In this document: piece by piece, positions 16,507-25,902 of the stretch
Layout of the letters: each line of letters begins with the position of its first letter
How positions within the stretch are numbered: position 1 is the stretch's first letter
Assembly: GCA_026707945.1 (NCBI GenBank)
Contig: JAPOVV010000054.1
Coordinates: 1 to 64,000 of the forward strand
Reading direction: 5' to 3'
From: Gammaproteobacteria bacterium
GTDB taxonomy: Bacteria > Pseudomonadota > Gammaproteobacteria > Pseudomonadales > Azotimanducaceae
DNA length: 64,000 nt
Made by a program: the position numbers and the translations under genes
Notes under the pieces: generated by a model
What the model saw: the letters and a program-made list of their open reading frames with translations, nothing else
Told to the model about the DNA's origin: nothing
The model's database searches: none

Positions 16507-17715
16507 ATGCATTTCCGTACAAATATCAATCCCGCGGTACTTAAATGGGCACGCGAGTCAGCCAAACTGTCGGTTGAGCAAGCTGCAAAAAAAGCGGGTG
16601 TAAAAACCGAGCGCTATATGGCTTGGGAAGATCCGGACGACGAAGCGAAACCCACCATTCGACAGCTTCGAACCGTGTCAAGAGCATTTCATCGACCGTT
16701 AAGTCTTTTCTATCTAGCCGAAGTACCGTCAGGCTTTCAGCCTATGAAAGATTTGCGCCGCTTGCCTAGCGATGGCTTGTTGATCTACTCTCCGGAGCTC
16801 GCGTATGAAATGGAGCTCGCGCAGCAACGTCGAGAGTTGTCGATAGATTTAACGACCGCTATCGGTGAACAGGTGGCACCCTTCGCACTACGGGCGTCGA
16901 TCGACGAAGACCCAGAGGATGTCGGTCGTCGAATCCGTGAAGCGCTCGGCATTCGATTTTCAGATCAAGTAAATTGGAAGCGCCGAGGTGCCCTTGAACC
17001 TTTCAAAGCCTGGCGTCGGGCCATCGAAGATCTCGATGTCTTGGTGTTCCAGATGAGTCGCGTCGATTCATCCGAAGTATGTGGATTCGCGCTCGCCGCC
17101 GAGGCTAGACCGATGATCGTGGTCAATCGCAAAGACGTACCCAATCGAAGGACATTTAGTTTATTGCATGAGTTAGCTCATCTCTTGCTCGGGCAAAGTG
17201 GGGCTTCTGATCTCGACGTTGAGGCATTGCGACCGTCAGAAACACAAGCCGCTGAAGTCTTTTGTAATGCTGCGGCAGCCGCTGCGTTGATGCCGCGCGA
17301 ACGATTGCTTGGGATCGACGTAGTTCAAAAGCACGGAACTCGGAGCAATGCTTGGCGAGAAAATGATCTACGTGAACTAGCACGTACGTTTGGCGTAAGT
17401 CGTGAGGCGCTATTGCGAAGGCTACTGACGCTCAATCGAACTACAAGCACGTACTACAACGATAAAGCTGAGCAATGGAAAGACGAGTGGGAAGAAGAAC
17501 AAAAGCGCTATAGAAAGCAACTACAGGACAGTGATAAGGAGTTTATACGAAACCCGCCTCTTGACGTGTTCTATGAGCTGGGAAGGCCATTTGTTCGCTT
17601 GGTCCTGGACAGCATGAATGCAAATGTCATGACCTTAAACGAAGCCTCTGGTCATTTCGGAAATTTGCGGCTGCGTCATTTCTCGAAACTCGAGCAGCAT
17701 GTCTACACAGGCTAG
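16507..17715 (+). CDS. HTH and ImmA/IrrE metallopeptidase antitoxin-like protein
   Basis: 402 residues. An N-terminal XRE-type helix-turn-helix (AKLSVEQAAKKAGVKTERYMAWE, about residues 18-40) is followed by an ImmA/IrrE domain with the zinc-peptidase motif HELAHLLLG (His221, Glu222, His225). The domain order matches large ImmA/IrrE regulators found next to DUF4411 proteins. The next gene begins 6 bp after its stop, indicating co-transcription. It is expected to bind its own promoter and control or neutralise the partner; proteolysis of a repressor is the family precedent. It looks intact. Confidence 0.88.
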   Translation: MHFRTNINPAVLKWARESAKLSVEQAAKKAGVKTERYMAWEDPDDEAKPTIRQLRTVSRAFHRPLSLFYLAEVPSGFQPMKDLRRLPSDGLLIYSPELAYEMELAQQRRELSIDLTTAIGEQVAPFALRASIDEDPEDVGRRIREALGIRFSDQVNWKRRGALEPFKAWRRAIEDLDVLVFQMSRVDSSEVCGFALAAEARPMIVVNRKDVPNRRTFSLLHELAHLLLGQSGASDLDVEALRPSETQAAEVFCNAAAAAALMPRERLLGIDVVQKHGTRSNAWRENDLRELARTFGVSREALLRRLLTLNRTTSTYYNDKAEQWKDEWEEEQKRYRKQLQDSDKEFIRNPPLDVFYELGRPFVRLVLDSMNANVMTLNEASGHFGNLRLRHFSKLEQHVYTG

Positions 17716-17721
17716 TGCTCG

Positions 17722-18195
17722 ATGGCCGATGAACTGACAAGGTACTCGATTGATACCAGTGCTTTGCTCGAAGCCTTCGTCAGACGCTATCCACCCGATG
17801 TATGGCCTAGTCTTTGGGAAACGAAACTCGATCAATTGATTCGAACGGGTCGTTTGGTGGCGGCGTATGACGTTCTCGACGATCTCAGCAAGCGCGATGA
17901 CGATATTTACGCGTGGGCGAACGAGCGGTCAGCTATGTTCATCGATCTAGACCATTACGAGGCACAGCTTATTGAGATTATGGCTGAATATCCGAGGTTG
18001 GTCGACACGAAAACCGGCAAGTCCGGCAGTGATCCGATGGTAATTGCTCTGGCGCACGCACGAGGACTCACGGTCATTTCAGAGGAGGGAATGAGTGGAG
18101 AGAAGAACCCGAAAATCCCTTATGTCTGCAATCAGCTCGATATTCGACACATCAATCTCCTTGCTTTCATTCGCGAACAACAATGGACAATTTGA
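17722..18195 (+). CDS. DUF4411 PIN-like toxin
   Basis: 157 residues of the DUF4411 family, a PIN-like nuclease fold. The N-terminal strand YSIDTSALLEAF carries the first acidic active-site residue, with further acids in KSGSDPMVIALAHARGLTVISEE, and a C-terminal NPKIPYVCNQLDIRHINLLAFIRE. It follows the HTH-ImmA/IrrE gene by 6 bp. This is a recurrent pairing regarded as a type II toxin-antitoxin-like system. Catalytic acids seem intact. RNA cleavage is inferred from the fold. Confidence 0.85.
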   Translation: MADELTRYSIDTSALLEAFVRRYPPDVWPSLWETKLDQLIRTGRLVAAYDVLDDLSKRDDDIYAWANERSAMFIDLDHYEAQLIEIMAEYPRLVDTKTGKSGSDPMVIALAHARGLTVISEEGMSGEKNPKIPYVCNQLDIRHINLLAFIREQQWTI

Positions 18196-18353
18196 TATTA
18201 GAAGACGCAACGGTGAGGCATACTTTCGTGACGTACAGCACACTCTTCGCTAAATAATCTTCCATATAGTTGATTTGCTTACCGCGCAAAACTCCCACAG
18301 ATCATGGTTTGATTTCTGATACGTGAAGTAATCCACGATCCGAAAATCCGCAC

Positions 18354-19202
18354 ATGTTCAAAACATCAGTTGTTTTGTGTGCCGTTCTTTTTACATGTCT
18401 GCACCTGGTCACCGCATGCAGCGTCCTTGATCCTCAATCGATACACGACATTGCTGAGTCTTCGAAGAAGACGGTTGCGCAGGAGCTAGTTGCTGAATCC
18501 TCCAACCATCTGGCGAATACGACTAGACCTATTTATGTGCAAGCGAGATCAGCCCCTGATTGGTTGCGGGACGCGCTCATCGACGAGCTCACTGCGAATC
18601 AGTACTTTCTAGCTCAAGACGCAGTCAACGCCCGCCAACTAGCCGCCGTTGCGACGGAACTAGGTGCGGACGCTTTACACGTTTTACTAACTGTTGACGA
18701 TCAACAGGTCCTCCAACGAGTTTTCCGATTTGAACCGACTGTCAGCCATAGAGTTTGGAATGCTCATATTGAATCGGACGACGAGCCAACTAACTTCGCT
18801 GCACGATTCAATGAGACAAGTGCTCCTGTAACAGAGCTACCGATGCGCGAGCTGGCGTCTGTCGATTACGTTCCAACGCCAGATTCGACCGTGTCATCTA
18901 TTCCGCAACCTTCGACCCCGAATGAGTCTTCAGATTCATTTGAGTGTGCGAACGCGGTGCTTCAACAGGGCTCGCTGAAACAGAGCCTTATTCAAATTTT
19001 GCAATCGTGCGGATGGCGACTCGCACTTTGGCCAGCAGATCCGAACAAACCTAAACACGAACTCGATTGGCTTGTGCCAAGTACTCAGACGTTGCCATTC
19101 AAGTCGCTTGAGGATTTGGTGCAAGCGCTCCGCATCGCTTTCGATCTCGATATCAAGCTCAATCAAAACAACAAGACGGTGAGGGTTCAGTTACGCAACT
19201 AA
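18354..19202 (+). CDS. Type IVb pilus lipoprotein with TcpQ/PilL C-terminal domain
   Basis: 282 residues, first gene of the pilus operon. The N-terminus is a lipoprotein signal with lipobox VTAC (Cys about 22). The C-terminal 75 residues (GSLKQSLIQILQSCGWRLALWP... FKSLEDLVQALRIAFDLDIKLNQNNKTVRVQL) match the TcpQ-type domain found in PilL/TcpQ, which helps the secretin assemble in the outer membrane. The central part is variable and Pro/Ser-rich. The secretin gene follows within 30 bp. Confidence 0.75.
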   Translation: MFKTSVVLCAVLFTCLHLVTACSVLDPQSIHDIAESSKKTVAQELVAESSNHLANTTRPIYVQARSAPDWLRDALIDELTANQYFLAQDAVNARQLAAVATELGADALHVLLTVDDQQVLQRVFRFEPTVSHRVWNAHIESDDEPTNFAARFNETSAPVTELPMRELASVDYVPTPDSTVSSIPQPSTPNESSDSFECANAVLQQGSLKQSLIQILQSCGWRLALWPADPNKPKHELDWLVPSTQTLPFKSLEDLVQALRIAFDLDIKLNQNNKTVRVQLRN

Positions 19203-19228
19203 CGAATTCCCTTGGCCGCGTAAGACGA

Positions 19229-20662
19229 ATGCTTGCGTTTGCACCGACAGTCTCACTGCTGGGCTGTGGTTTGATGGAAAGCGAATCCCCGTCAAACACC
19301 AAACTGCTTGACCGATCGCAATTCGTTCAAATCAGCGTTCCGGTAGAAACCGAACCAAACCACGGATCAAAGTCGTTACCGACACTCCCGCCCATGCAAC
19401 GTGTGTCGCGCCACGAAGAAGCGCCGTGGTTGTTGGATTCGATCGATATCTCGCTGCGCAACCTCGATGCGGCTGAAGCGATAACGCTTATCGCCGGTAA
19501 GCGTCCCGTGCGGTTCGATCTCAGTCTGACTGAACTGCCGATCGTAGGCTACGCAAGCGATTCAGGTCACACCATAAAAACCGCACTCGATGCGATCGTT
19601 GCACAAGCGGATTGGACCTACGGGCTGGTGGACGGCGCAATCCTTGTTCGCGACCTTGAAACCCGCACCTTGTTGTTGTTGGCTCAGCCAGGAACAGTCG
19701 ATGCCAAGATGAGCGTCAATGCGCTCGATGCGGGATCGGGAGGTAGTACGGGCGCAAGCGACGGCGGTACGGTTCAGCACGCCAGCGATCCTTATGAGAA
19801 AGAAATCGAACCGGTCGTCACGGAACTGATCGCGGCTGATCTTGAACGCGGTCTCCCTTCGACGGTACGCCTGCTGCCGAATGCCAACGCATTGATGGTC
19901 ACCGCCCGCCCGTCTACGGTTCAACGTATCGCGGCACTCGTCGAGACGTACAACGAACGTGTCTCGCAAAGTGTTCGCATTCATATCACGGTGTACGAAG
20001 TCACATCGTCAACGAAACAGTCCATCGGCACGCGACTCCAGGCTGTTTTGCACGACCCCTCCGCGGCCTTCATTGGCGGATGGGATGTGCGCCCGCTTGA
20101 AACCGACGCACAGTTTGCCTTTGAGCTTCTCAACCCAACGAAGCGATACGCGGGTACCGATGCACTCCTGGAGTGGCTAGACCGAATAGGGGAGGCTACC
20201 ATTAACTTCAACGATGCGATCGAGGTACGTAATAACCAGATCGCTGCCAGCTCGTCCACCCGAACGTACCAGTACATCTCCTCGATCACTCGCGAGCAGG
20301 ACGCGCAAGGTCGGGAACGTACCGAAGTACAACGCGAGCAACTACGAACGGGATGGTCGATCAGCGTACATCCTACGATCGGTGACGACGCCGTGACGGT
20401 TCGGCTTTCGCTCGCACGGCGGTCGCTCGTAGAGGAACGACCGTTCCAGTTCGGCGAGAGTGTCGGTACAAACTTTGTGACTGACGACCAAGTTCGAGCG
20501 ATGACCGTCTCGCTAGCCGACGGTGAATCACGAATCATCACTGCATTGCGAGCGTCCGATAAGCGGAACGATCGCAGCAAGCTTGCAGGGTTGGTCACGC
20601 GTCGCGGCTCGAGTCAAACGAACACCGAATCGGTCCTGCTGATGCGCGTGGAGCTCATCTGA
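19229..20662 (+). CDS. pilN: Type IVb pilus secretin, PilN-like lipoprotein
   Basis: Outer-membrane secretin channel through which the pilus passes, 477 residues. A lipobox LLGC lies only 13 residues from the ATG at 19229, and the frame is open upstream with RVRR just before that Met. The real start may therefore be a non-standard codon a little upstream, but no ATG, GTG or TTG is visible there. An N-domain (ISLRNLDAAEAITLIAG) is followed by an NolW-like domain (VRLLPNANALMVTARPSTVQRIAALVE) and the secretin core from VRIHITVYEVTS to the C-terminus. It overlaps the next gene by 1 nt. Confidence 0.85.
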   Translation: MLAFAPTVSLLGCGLMESESPSNTKLLDRSQFVQISVPVETEPNHGSKSLPTLPPMQRVSRHEEAPWLLDSIDISLRNLDAAEAITLIAGKRPVRFDLSLTELPIVGYASDSGHTIKTALDAIVAQADWTYGLVDGAILVRDLETRTLLLLAQPGTVDAKMSVNALDAGSGGSTGASDGGTVQHASDPYEKEIEPVVTELIAADLERGLPSTVRLLPNANALMVTARPSTVQRIAALVETYNERVSQSVRIHITVYEVTSSTKQSIGTRLQAVLHDPSAAFIGGWDVRPLETDAQFAFELLNPTKRYAGTDALLEWLDRIGEATINFNDAIEVRNNQIAASSSTRTYQYISSITREQDAQGRERTEVQREQLRTGWSISVHPTIGDDAVTVRLSLARRSLVEERPFQFGESVGTNFVTDDQVRAMTVSLADGESRIITALRASDKRNDRSKLAGLVTRRGSSQTNTESVLLMRVELI

Positions 20663-21831
20663 TGGCAACCGCGTACGTTGACGCCATTAACGGCCAGCCT
20701 CTCACGATCACTATCGATGCGGTCGCGTGGGCGCAACCTGTTGCAGCGCGCTGGTGGACATGTTGTCGACAACTGAACCGTCTGCTAGGTAAATCCACCC
20801 ATCTTCTATGCATTCCAGCTTCCGACAAAACCGAACCGATCTGGTATGCGGGCGTCGCTGGCACATCGCTCGCCGGTGGGATCGAACGGATGGCGATCGA
20901 CCAGTCGGAGTTGCGCGAATCCATCGTTGCATTTCCGCTTGACACCCGCGTATACGTTGCGAATGTGCAAAAAGGTCTCGTTCGAGAGGAATGGGTCCTT
21001 TACCCAGAGGCTTTCGAAAACCGCATTCAAATTTGGTGTGCGGAAGGTCGAGACTTTACGGTCCTGACGGGCGGTGGTCGCCTCACGATAGACCTGCCGA
21101 ATGCCACGCAACTACCCGTAGATATCGATACCACGGCGATGACGTTTCAACACGCATCCGTCGCACTCTTGAGAGCTGGTCTGTTGCGTTGGCGAGACTG
21201 TTTGACCGGGTTATTCGTGATCTCGTTAGCCATGAGTGTGAGTTTCGCACTCGCGTGGTGGCATCGCACGCCGAGCATCGACACCTTACAGCGGGTCGCC
21301 GCACTCGTGACGCAACCTGCTGCACCTGTGCATTACAAAGCAAGCGAAGAACTGGCCAAGCTTGCAATGGTTGTTGCTGAACACGACGCGGCTCTCTGGC
21401 ATGCGGAAGGCGCGACCAATCTGACGTTCGAAGCGGCAGAGGGCGCGCTCGTATTGAACTTCGCCAACGGGGAGCCGATTCGAACGTCGATTGAGCCCTT
21501 GCCCGTGGCGCCGGATGTAGTCGCACCGCATCCATTCAAGCTCAAATCGTTTCAGGAAAAAATTGCGACGCACATGGAATCGACCAAGTGGACCGTCACG
21601 TTCGGGGATCCGTATCCCATCGGAACAGGAACGGAACTCGAGCAGCATGTCACCGTCTCGATAGGTAATTCAGACGACGCTCGTGGAAGTTCGGTCGCTG
21701 CGGCGCTCGTTGACTTGAGCGAACGTCTGGTTCGTTTGCCGATCACGTTGTACGAGGCGAATTGCTCGGTTTCCGAAGGCGTCGTGAACGCCTGTGAAAT
21801 GAGATTGGCGATTAGGGGGTCTAGCACATGA
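20662..21831 (+). CDS. pilO: Type IVb pilus PilO-like inner-membrane protein
   Basis: 389 residues. A cytoplasmic-looking N-terminal domain is followed by one transmembrane helix at about 180-200 (LTGLFVISLAMSVSFALAWW) and a periplasmic C-terminal domain. This is the layout of PilO in R64-type pili (pilin accessory protein). Assignment rests on size, topology and its place between secretin and PilP. It would form the inner-membrane alignment complex. Start and stop codons overlap its neighbours, so translation is coupled. Confidence 0.7.
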   Translation: MATAYVDAINGQPLTITIDAVAWAQPVAARWWTCCRQLNRLLGKSTHLLCIPASDKTEPIWYAGVAGTSLAGGIERMAIDQSELRESIVAFPLDTRVYVANVQKGLVREEWVLYPEAFENRIQIWCAEGRDFTVLTGGGRLTIDLPNATQLPVDIDTTAMTFQHASVALLRAGLLRWRDCLTGLFVISLAMSVSFALAWWHRTPSIDTLQRVAALVTQPAAPVHYKASEELAKLAMVVAEHDAALWHAEGATNLTFEAAEGALVLNFANGEPIRTSIEPLPVAPDVVAPHPFKLKSFQEKIATHMESTKWTVTFGDPYPIGTGTELEQHVTVSIGNSDDARGSSVAAALVDLSERLVRLPITLYEANCSVSEGVVNACEMRLAIRGSST

Positions 21832-22622
21832 TGCACGCCATGGCCACAGTTGTTCTTCTCGTGGCAACTTGCATTACTGCCTCGGAATCGTTCGAACAGG
21901 ATCTTGTTCCAGATTCCCTCTCCATCGAAGTTGAGAACGAACACGACGAGGTGGCAATCAGTGAAACCGAATCCGATGCAGGAGCGATCGACTTGGACGA
22001 ACAGAGAGGTGGGGCGCAAGCAGGCGCGACGACCGAATCAGCTCCTGAGGAGTTACCGCCAGCTCAGCCGGAAGCGACCGCGGCCTTAACGCTCGACGAA
22101 CTACTACGTCAAGCTCGAAACACCCCGCACTTGCAGCAGGAAGCGTTACTGACGCGACTCGCGGAGCGTCGCCGCCTAGCGATTGCCATACGTTTGACGC
22201 TAGAAGCCGCGGAGCAAGTTGCCGCGTTTGGCTCGCCCGGTGCGCAACTGCTGCAAGACGCTTCACTCGACACCATCGTCGCATCCATGATCGCCGACCA
22301 AAAGCAAGCTGAGCGGGAGAAGTTGATTCCAATAGCGCCTCCGATCACGGACCAGGTACTACCTCAAGCCGCTGATCGGCAGGAGGACTCAGCAACGCCA
22401 CCCGGATTTGATGGATGGCAACCCGTTTACGTCGTCCAGGACGCACGCGGGCACAAAATCGGCTGGCGACACCAAGATACGGGTGAGCGCACAATCACAT
22501 ATGTCGGCGAACAGTGGCTCGTCGGCGAAGACACCGTCACGGTAGAAGGCGTAACGCTTGACGGAATCGGTCGATACCTCATCGTGAATATGAATGGCGA
22601 ACGCCGTGAAGTCCATCTTTAA
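21828..22622 (+). CDS. pilP: Type IVb pilus PilP-like periplasmic protein
   Basis: 264 residues with an N-terminal signal sequence (MHAMATVVLLVATCITASES). A low-complexity acidic/Pro-Glu linker follows (about 30-90), then a helical section and a small C-terminal beta domain (GHKIGWRHQDTGERTITYVGEQW... GIGRYLIVNMNGERREVHL) typical of PilP-like proteins that bridge secretin and inner-membrane complex. It overlaps PilO by 4 nt (ATGA) and the ATPase gene by 29 nt. The call is positional plus architecture. Confidence 0.65.
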   Translation: MMHAMATVVLLVATCITASESFEQDLVPDSLSIEVENEHDEVAISETESDAGAIDLDEQRGGAQAGATTESAPEELPPAQPEATAALTLDELLRQARNTPHLQQEALLTRLAERRRLAIAIRLTLEAAEQVAAFGSPGAQLLQDASLDTIVASMIADQKQAEREKLIPIAPPITDQVLPQAADRQEDSATPPGFDGWQPVYVVQDARGHKIGWRHQDTGERTITYVGEQWLVGEDTVTVEGVTLDGIGRYLIVNMNGERREVHL

Positions 22623-24288
22623 TCAACGCAGCGCTACGCCGCTGCTACAGGCTGTGAATTCGTCGGATGACTCACAATCGGATGCGGACGACCGACTCAA
22701 CGATTCGAGCGACAGCGACGCAACAACCGGTTCCAACGGAAGGTCGCCGGTAGCCAGCGAATACTCGGGCTTAGACGCCCGTTCAGACATTAACTTCGAT
22801 TCGCTTGTTGATGCGAGTACCCAACATCCTGCGATCGAAGCCGCGCTTGCGACGATGCAGACGCTCAAAGCGTTTGTCACGCCGGAGGGGGCCGTTTACT
22901 ACGTCGAGGATCCAGCGCGGACTCGTATTTTCGAGCAGTTGCTTGAATTGGTAAGACGGGAGTTGGGGCGTGCGAACCCGATACCGATCTCCATCATGGC
23001 GTTCAGCAAATTACGCAGCCAGGTGGTCCGCTCTCGCCGCGAATCCACCTCGCACAACGATCTGGTCGAGATGGTCCTGCACGACGCCATTGCGCGTAAA
23101 TCCAGCGACATTTACATCGCCGTTCATACCGATCGTACGCAGATCCACTTTCGGACGCATGGCGTGCGCTACCTACATTCCGAAATATCCCGTACCGACG
23201 GTCACGAAATGGCACGAGCCTTATGGTCGCTCGCGCGTCAAGGGCAATATGAAGAAAACGCCACCACGGACACGGCATTCAGTTTTGGCGGGTATCGAGT
23301 GCGCGCGAATTCAATGCGCGACACGCGTGGTAATTCCATCGTCTTGCGACTACGCGATCCGAAGTTCATTCCCCCGCTTGCGGAGTTGGGTTACAGCGGA
23401 CCACAGCAATGTCTGATCGACGAACTCCAATGGAGTGCAGGTGGTTTGGCGGTGATATCGGGCGAGACGAACTCTGGGAAATCGACGACGCTCACGTCGC
23501 TGATGGCGGGCATGCCGGACAGCGAAATGATCATTGAGATCGCCGACCCTATCGAAATCGAGTTCGACCACGTGACTCACGTGGAATTCGATCACTACGC
23601 AGAAGCAGCAGAGAGCCGGTTTCGTGGGATCTTGGGAGGTCTCGTACGTCAGAACCCTGACACGTTGTTCATCGGCGAGATCCGCGACCTGCGGTCGGCA
23701 ACCGCGGCGATCGACATGTCGCTGCAAGGTAAACGGGTATGGGGTACCGTGCACTCGCATGCATGTCTGACCACCATCGCGCGTCTTGAACACCTTGGCA
23801 TTGACGTAAATCTCTTGGCACAACCGGGGTTTCTGAACGGCGTCATCAATCAGAGCTTGGTACCTGTCGTATGTGAAAAGTGTTGTTCGGACACGCTCCC
23901 GGACGAAGAGATCACGAGTCGCTTAAGGGAAAAGTACCAATCAGATGGGCTGCGTTTTCACCATCGTGACGGTTGCGGCGACTGTGTCCGCGGTATTAGC
24001 GGTCAGACCGTCGTTGCGGAAGTCATGGCATTTCCTCGCGATGCCTCGCATCCGGCACGACGGTTCATTCGCGACCACGATCTCGCGGGATTGGCAGGAT
24101 GCATGCGAGAAGAAGGCATGTTGAGTAAAGCCACGCACGCTGTTTCGAAGATTCGACAGGGGTTGCTCGATCCGATCTTGACGGAGGAGGCCATTGGACG
24201 CATTGGTACGAGTGATGCGTTACCTGACGACGTCTCACTTCAAACGTCATTCACCTCACGGAGGAGCGAACAACCTGAAGGCTCTTAA
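22594..24288 (+). CDS. pilQ: Type IVb pilus assembly ATPase (PilQ/GspE family)
   Basis: Cytoplasmic motor ATPase, 564 residues. After a disordered acidic N-terminus come the N2-like domain (HDAIARKSSDIYIAVHTDRTQIHFRTHGVR), Walker A GETNSGKST (residues 290-298), the Asp box EIADPIEIEF, Walker B with DTLFIGEIRD (356-365) and the His box GTVHSHAC. A Cys cluster (CEKCC near 427, then CGDC) probably binds zinc as in GspE/PilQ. The first ATG lies 29 nt inside the PilP gene. It should power assembly, and no separate retraction ATPase is encoded here. Confidence 0.92.
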   Translation: MANAVKSIFNQRSATPLLQAVNSSDDSQSDADDRLNDSSDSDATTGSNGRSPVASEYSGLDARSDINFDSLVDASTQHPAIEAALATMQTLKAFVTPEGAVYYVEDPARTRIFEQLLELVRRELGRANPIPISIMAFSKLRSQVVRSRRESTSHNDLVEMVLHDAIARKSSDIYIAVHTDRTQIHFRTHGVRYLHSEISRTDGHEMARALWSLARQGQYEENATTDTAFSFGGYRVRANSMRDTRGNSIVLRLRDPKFIPPLAELGYSGPQQCLIDELQWSAGGLAVISGETNSGKSTTLTSLMAGMPDSEMIIEIADPIEIEFDHVTHVEFDHYAEAAESRFRGILGGLVRQNPDTLFIGEIRDLRSATAAIDMSLQGKRVWGTVHSHACLTTIARLEHLGIDVNLLAQPGFLNGVINQSLVPVVCEKCCSDTLPDEEITSRLREKYQSDGLRFHHRDGCGDCVRGISGQTVVAEVMAFPRDASHPARRFIRDHDLAGLAGCMREEGMLSKATHAVSKIRQGLLDPILTEEAIGRIGTSDALPDDVSLQTSFTSRRSEQPEGS

Positions 24289-25327
24289 AGGAATACGCAA
24301 CTGGTGGCGTAGCCATGTGGCAGTCGACGCCACCACTCGCACCATGTTCTACAAGATTCTTGCGGCGCAGACGCAGAGCGGTGTCCGCTTGCTCACGATC
24401 TGCCAGATGCTCAAGGACAAGGCACAACTTGATCCTGGCGTCAAACAGCTCGCGAAGTATGGTGCCGATGCGGCGCAGGCTGGACGTTTAGCGAGTGTTG
24501 GCTTCGCTGATAGTGGTTACTTGCCTGCCGTCGACGCTGGCGTCTTACGTGTCGCGGAACAGAACGGTTCGTTGACCGACGCACTTGCCGAACTCACCGA
24601 CACCGAACGTGATGCGCGGACGTTTTTCACCGGCGTATTTAAGCCCGCGGCATTTCAACTGGTCCCAGCATCCGTGGCGATCAGCATGGTGACGGCGTCT
24701 CCCGAACTCTTGAAAGACATCGTCCAGGATCCCACCGCGCTCGAGGCAATGCCTCTATATATAGTCGCGACCTTCCTCCAGACGTTCGGTCCCGCGCTTG
24801 GCGTACTGATCGCACTGTTCGTCGCGTTCTGTTGGTGGGGACGTTCACGCTTGACCAATCGCCGGTGGTTACTTGGTTGGTTTAGTCGCGATTGGCTCGA
24901 TCAAGTCGCTATCGCGTACTGTCGACTTGCCGCGTCCATGACGCGCCAAGGCGCAACCCACCTCCAAACGCTCCATGCATTCGCGGAAGCATATCGGTCG
25001 ACATTCGTTCAAGCGATGGTGCCGTTGGCGACGAGAGACGTCACTGACGGACGCGCATACGCCGCGAGCCTAGGGGACCGCTTACTACCCGCTGATGTCG
25101 CCGAGTTGCTTGACGCCTTGGTACCAGGTGAGGACCGTGAGCGCTATCCAGGCGCATTTGAGACCCTTGCCTCGATGCAGGAAGCCTTGCTAGCCAATCA
25201 CTACGCCGTACGTGCGCGCGCCTTGAAGTTCACCTTCATGGCCGTCTCTGCTGGTTTTCTCGTTCTGATGTTTCACGGTTTGTTCAACGCCGCACAGACC
25301 GTCGCTACCCAAGTCGGCGTTTTTTAA
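24194..25327 (+). CDS. pilR: Type IVb pilus inner-membrane platform protein (PilR/GspF family)
   Basis: 377 residues from the ATG at 24194, which lies 95 nt inside the ATPase gene. A strong GGAGGAG at 24260-24266 sits 8 nt before a CTG at 24275, so translation may really start there (residue 28); GTG 24317 and ATG 24344 are further options. The protein has the GspF layout: a cytoplasmic helical domain, a pair of membrane helices (about 200-220), a second helical domain and a C-terminal membrane helix (FMAVSAGFLVLMFHGLF). It anchors the ATPase and pilin polymerisation. Confidence 0.85.
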   Translation: MDALVRVMRYLTTSHFKRHSPHGGANNLKALKGIRNWWRSHVAVDATTRTMFYKILAAQTQSGVRLLTICQMLKDKAQLDPGVKQLAKYGADAAQAGRLASVGFADSGYLPAVDAGVLRVAEQNGSLTDALAELTDTERDARTFFTGVFKPAAFQLVPASVAISMVTASPELLKDIVQDPTALEAMPLYIVATFLQTFGPALGVLIALFVAFCWWGRSRLTNRRWLLGWFSRDWLDQVAIAYCRLAASMTRQGATHLQTLHAFAEAYRSTFVQAMVPLATRDVTDGRAYAASLGDRLLPADVAELLDALVPGEDRERYPGAFETLASMQEALLANHYAVRARALKFTFMAVSAGFLVLMFHGLFNAAQTVATQVGVF

Positions 25328-25348
25328 CCTATTTTCAGGAGCTTCTAT

Positions 25349-25894
25349 ATGGATGATCCATCCAAACATCACCGCGTGATTCATGCGGCTGCACGCCAGC
25401 GGGGCTACTCTCTGTTAGAAATGAGTCTTGCTGTCGGTGCCATCGCCATCATCGCGGTCATTGCGTTCTTGGCGTTTACTGATACACAAACCAGTGCCAA
25501 TCAGACGCGCGCCTTGAACGAAATTAATTCACTAGCTTCTAGTGCTCGACAGTTTCGCTCATCGTTCGCACAGGGTGGTTTGTACACGAATTTGACCAAT
25601 GTGAAAGCCTTGGTCGACAACGGCTATACCACCGGTGGCATGGCATTGTCTGGCAATGACGGAGTAAACGTCTACGGCATGTCCACCACGATCGCTCCGA
25701 CCGCGGGCACAGGTAACGGTGATGCGACGATCGTGTATACGACACCCACGCAAGAGGATTGTGTGGCGCTCATGGGGTCCTTTACGGACAGTCCAGGAAC
25801 GACGGCTACCACCGCGACCGACGAGCACGTATCAGGCTTTAAGCCTGGCGCAGTCTGCACGGCGGCCGGTGCGCTCACCCTCATCATAGAGTAG
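25349..25894 (+). CDS. pilS: Major type IVb prepilin PilS
   Basis: 181 residues. A leader of 19 residues ends in the prepilin peptidase site RG/YSLLE, with the conserved Glu at +5, followed by the long hydrophobic helix MSLAVGAIAIIAVIAFLAF. The globular part is Thr/Gly-rich, as in PilS of R64 and STM pili, and has a C-terminal disulfide pair (EDCVAL and AVCTAAG) bounding the D-region. It starts 21 bp after the platform gene with a good AGGAGC upstream. No prepilin peptidase gene is present in this operon, so processing must come from elsewhere. Confidence 0.9.
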   Translation: MDDPSKHHRVIHAAARQRGYSLLEMSLAVGAIAIIAVIAFLAFTDTQTSANQTRALNEINSLASSARQFRSSFAQGGLYTNLTNVKALVDNGYTTGGMALSGNDGVNVYGMSTTIAPTAGTGNGDATIVYTTPTQEDCVALMGSFTDSPGTTATTATDEHVSGFKPGAVCTAAGALTLIIE

Positions 25895-25902
25895 CGATAT
25901 CG

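Noticed and set aside
19981-20598. Leftward 205-codon ORF inside the secretin gene
   Set aside because: Antisense shadow of the secretin domain, rich in Ser and Arg as expected of a reversed frame.
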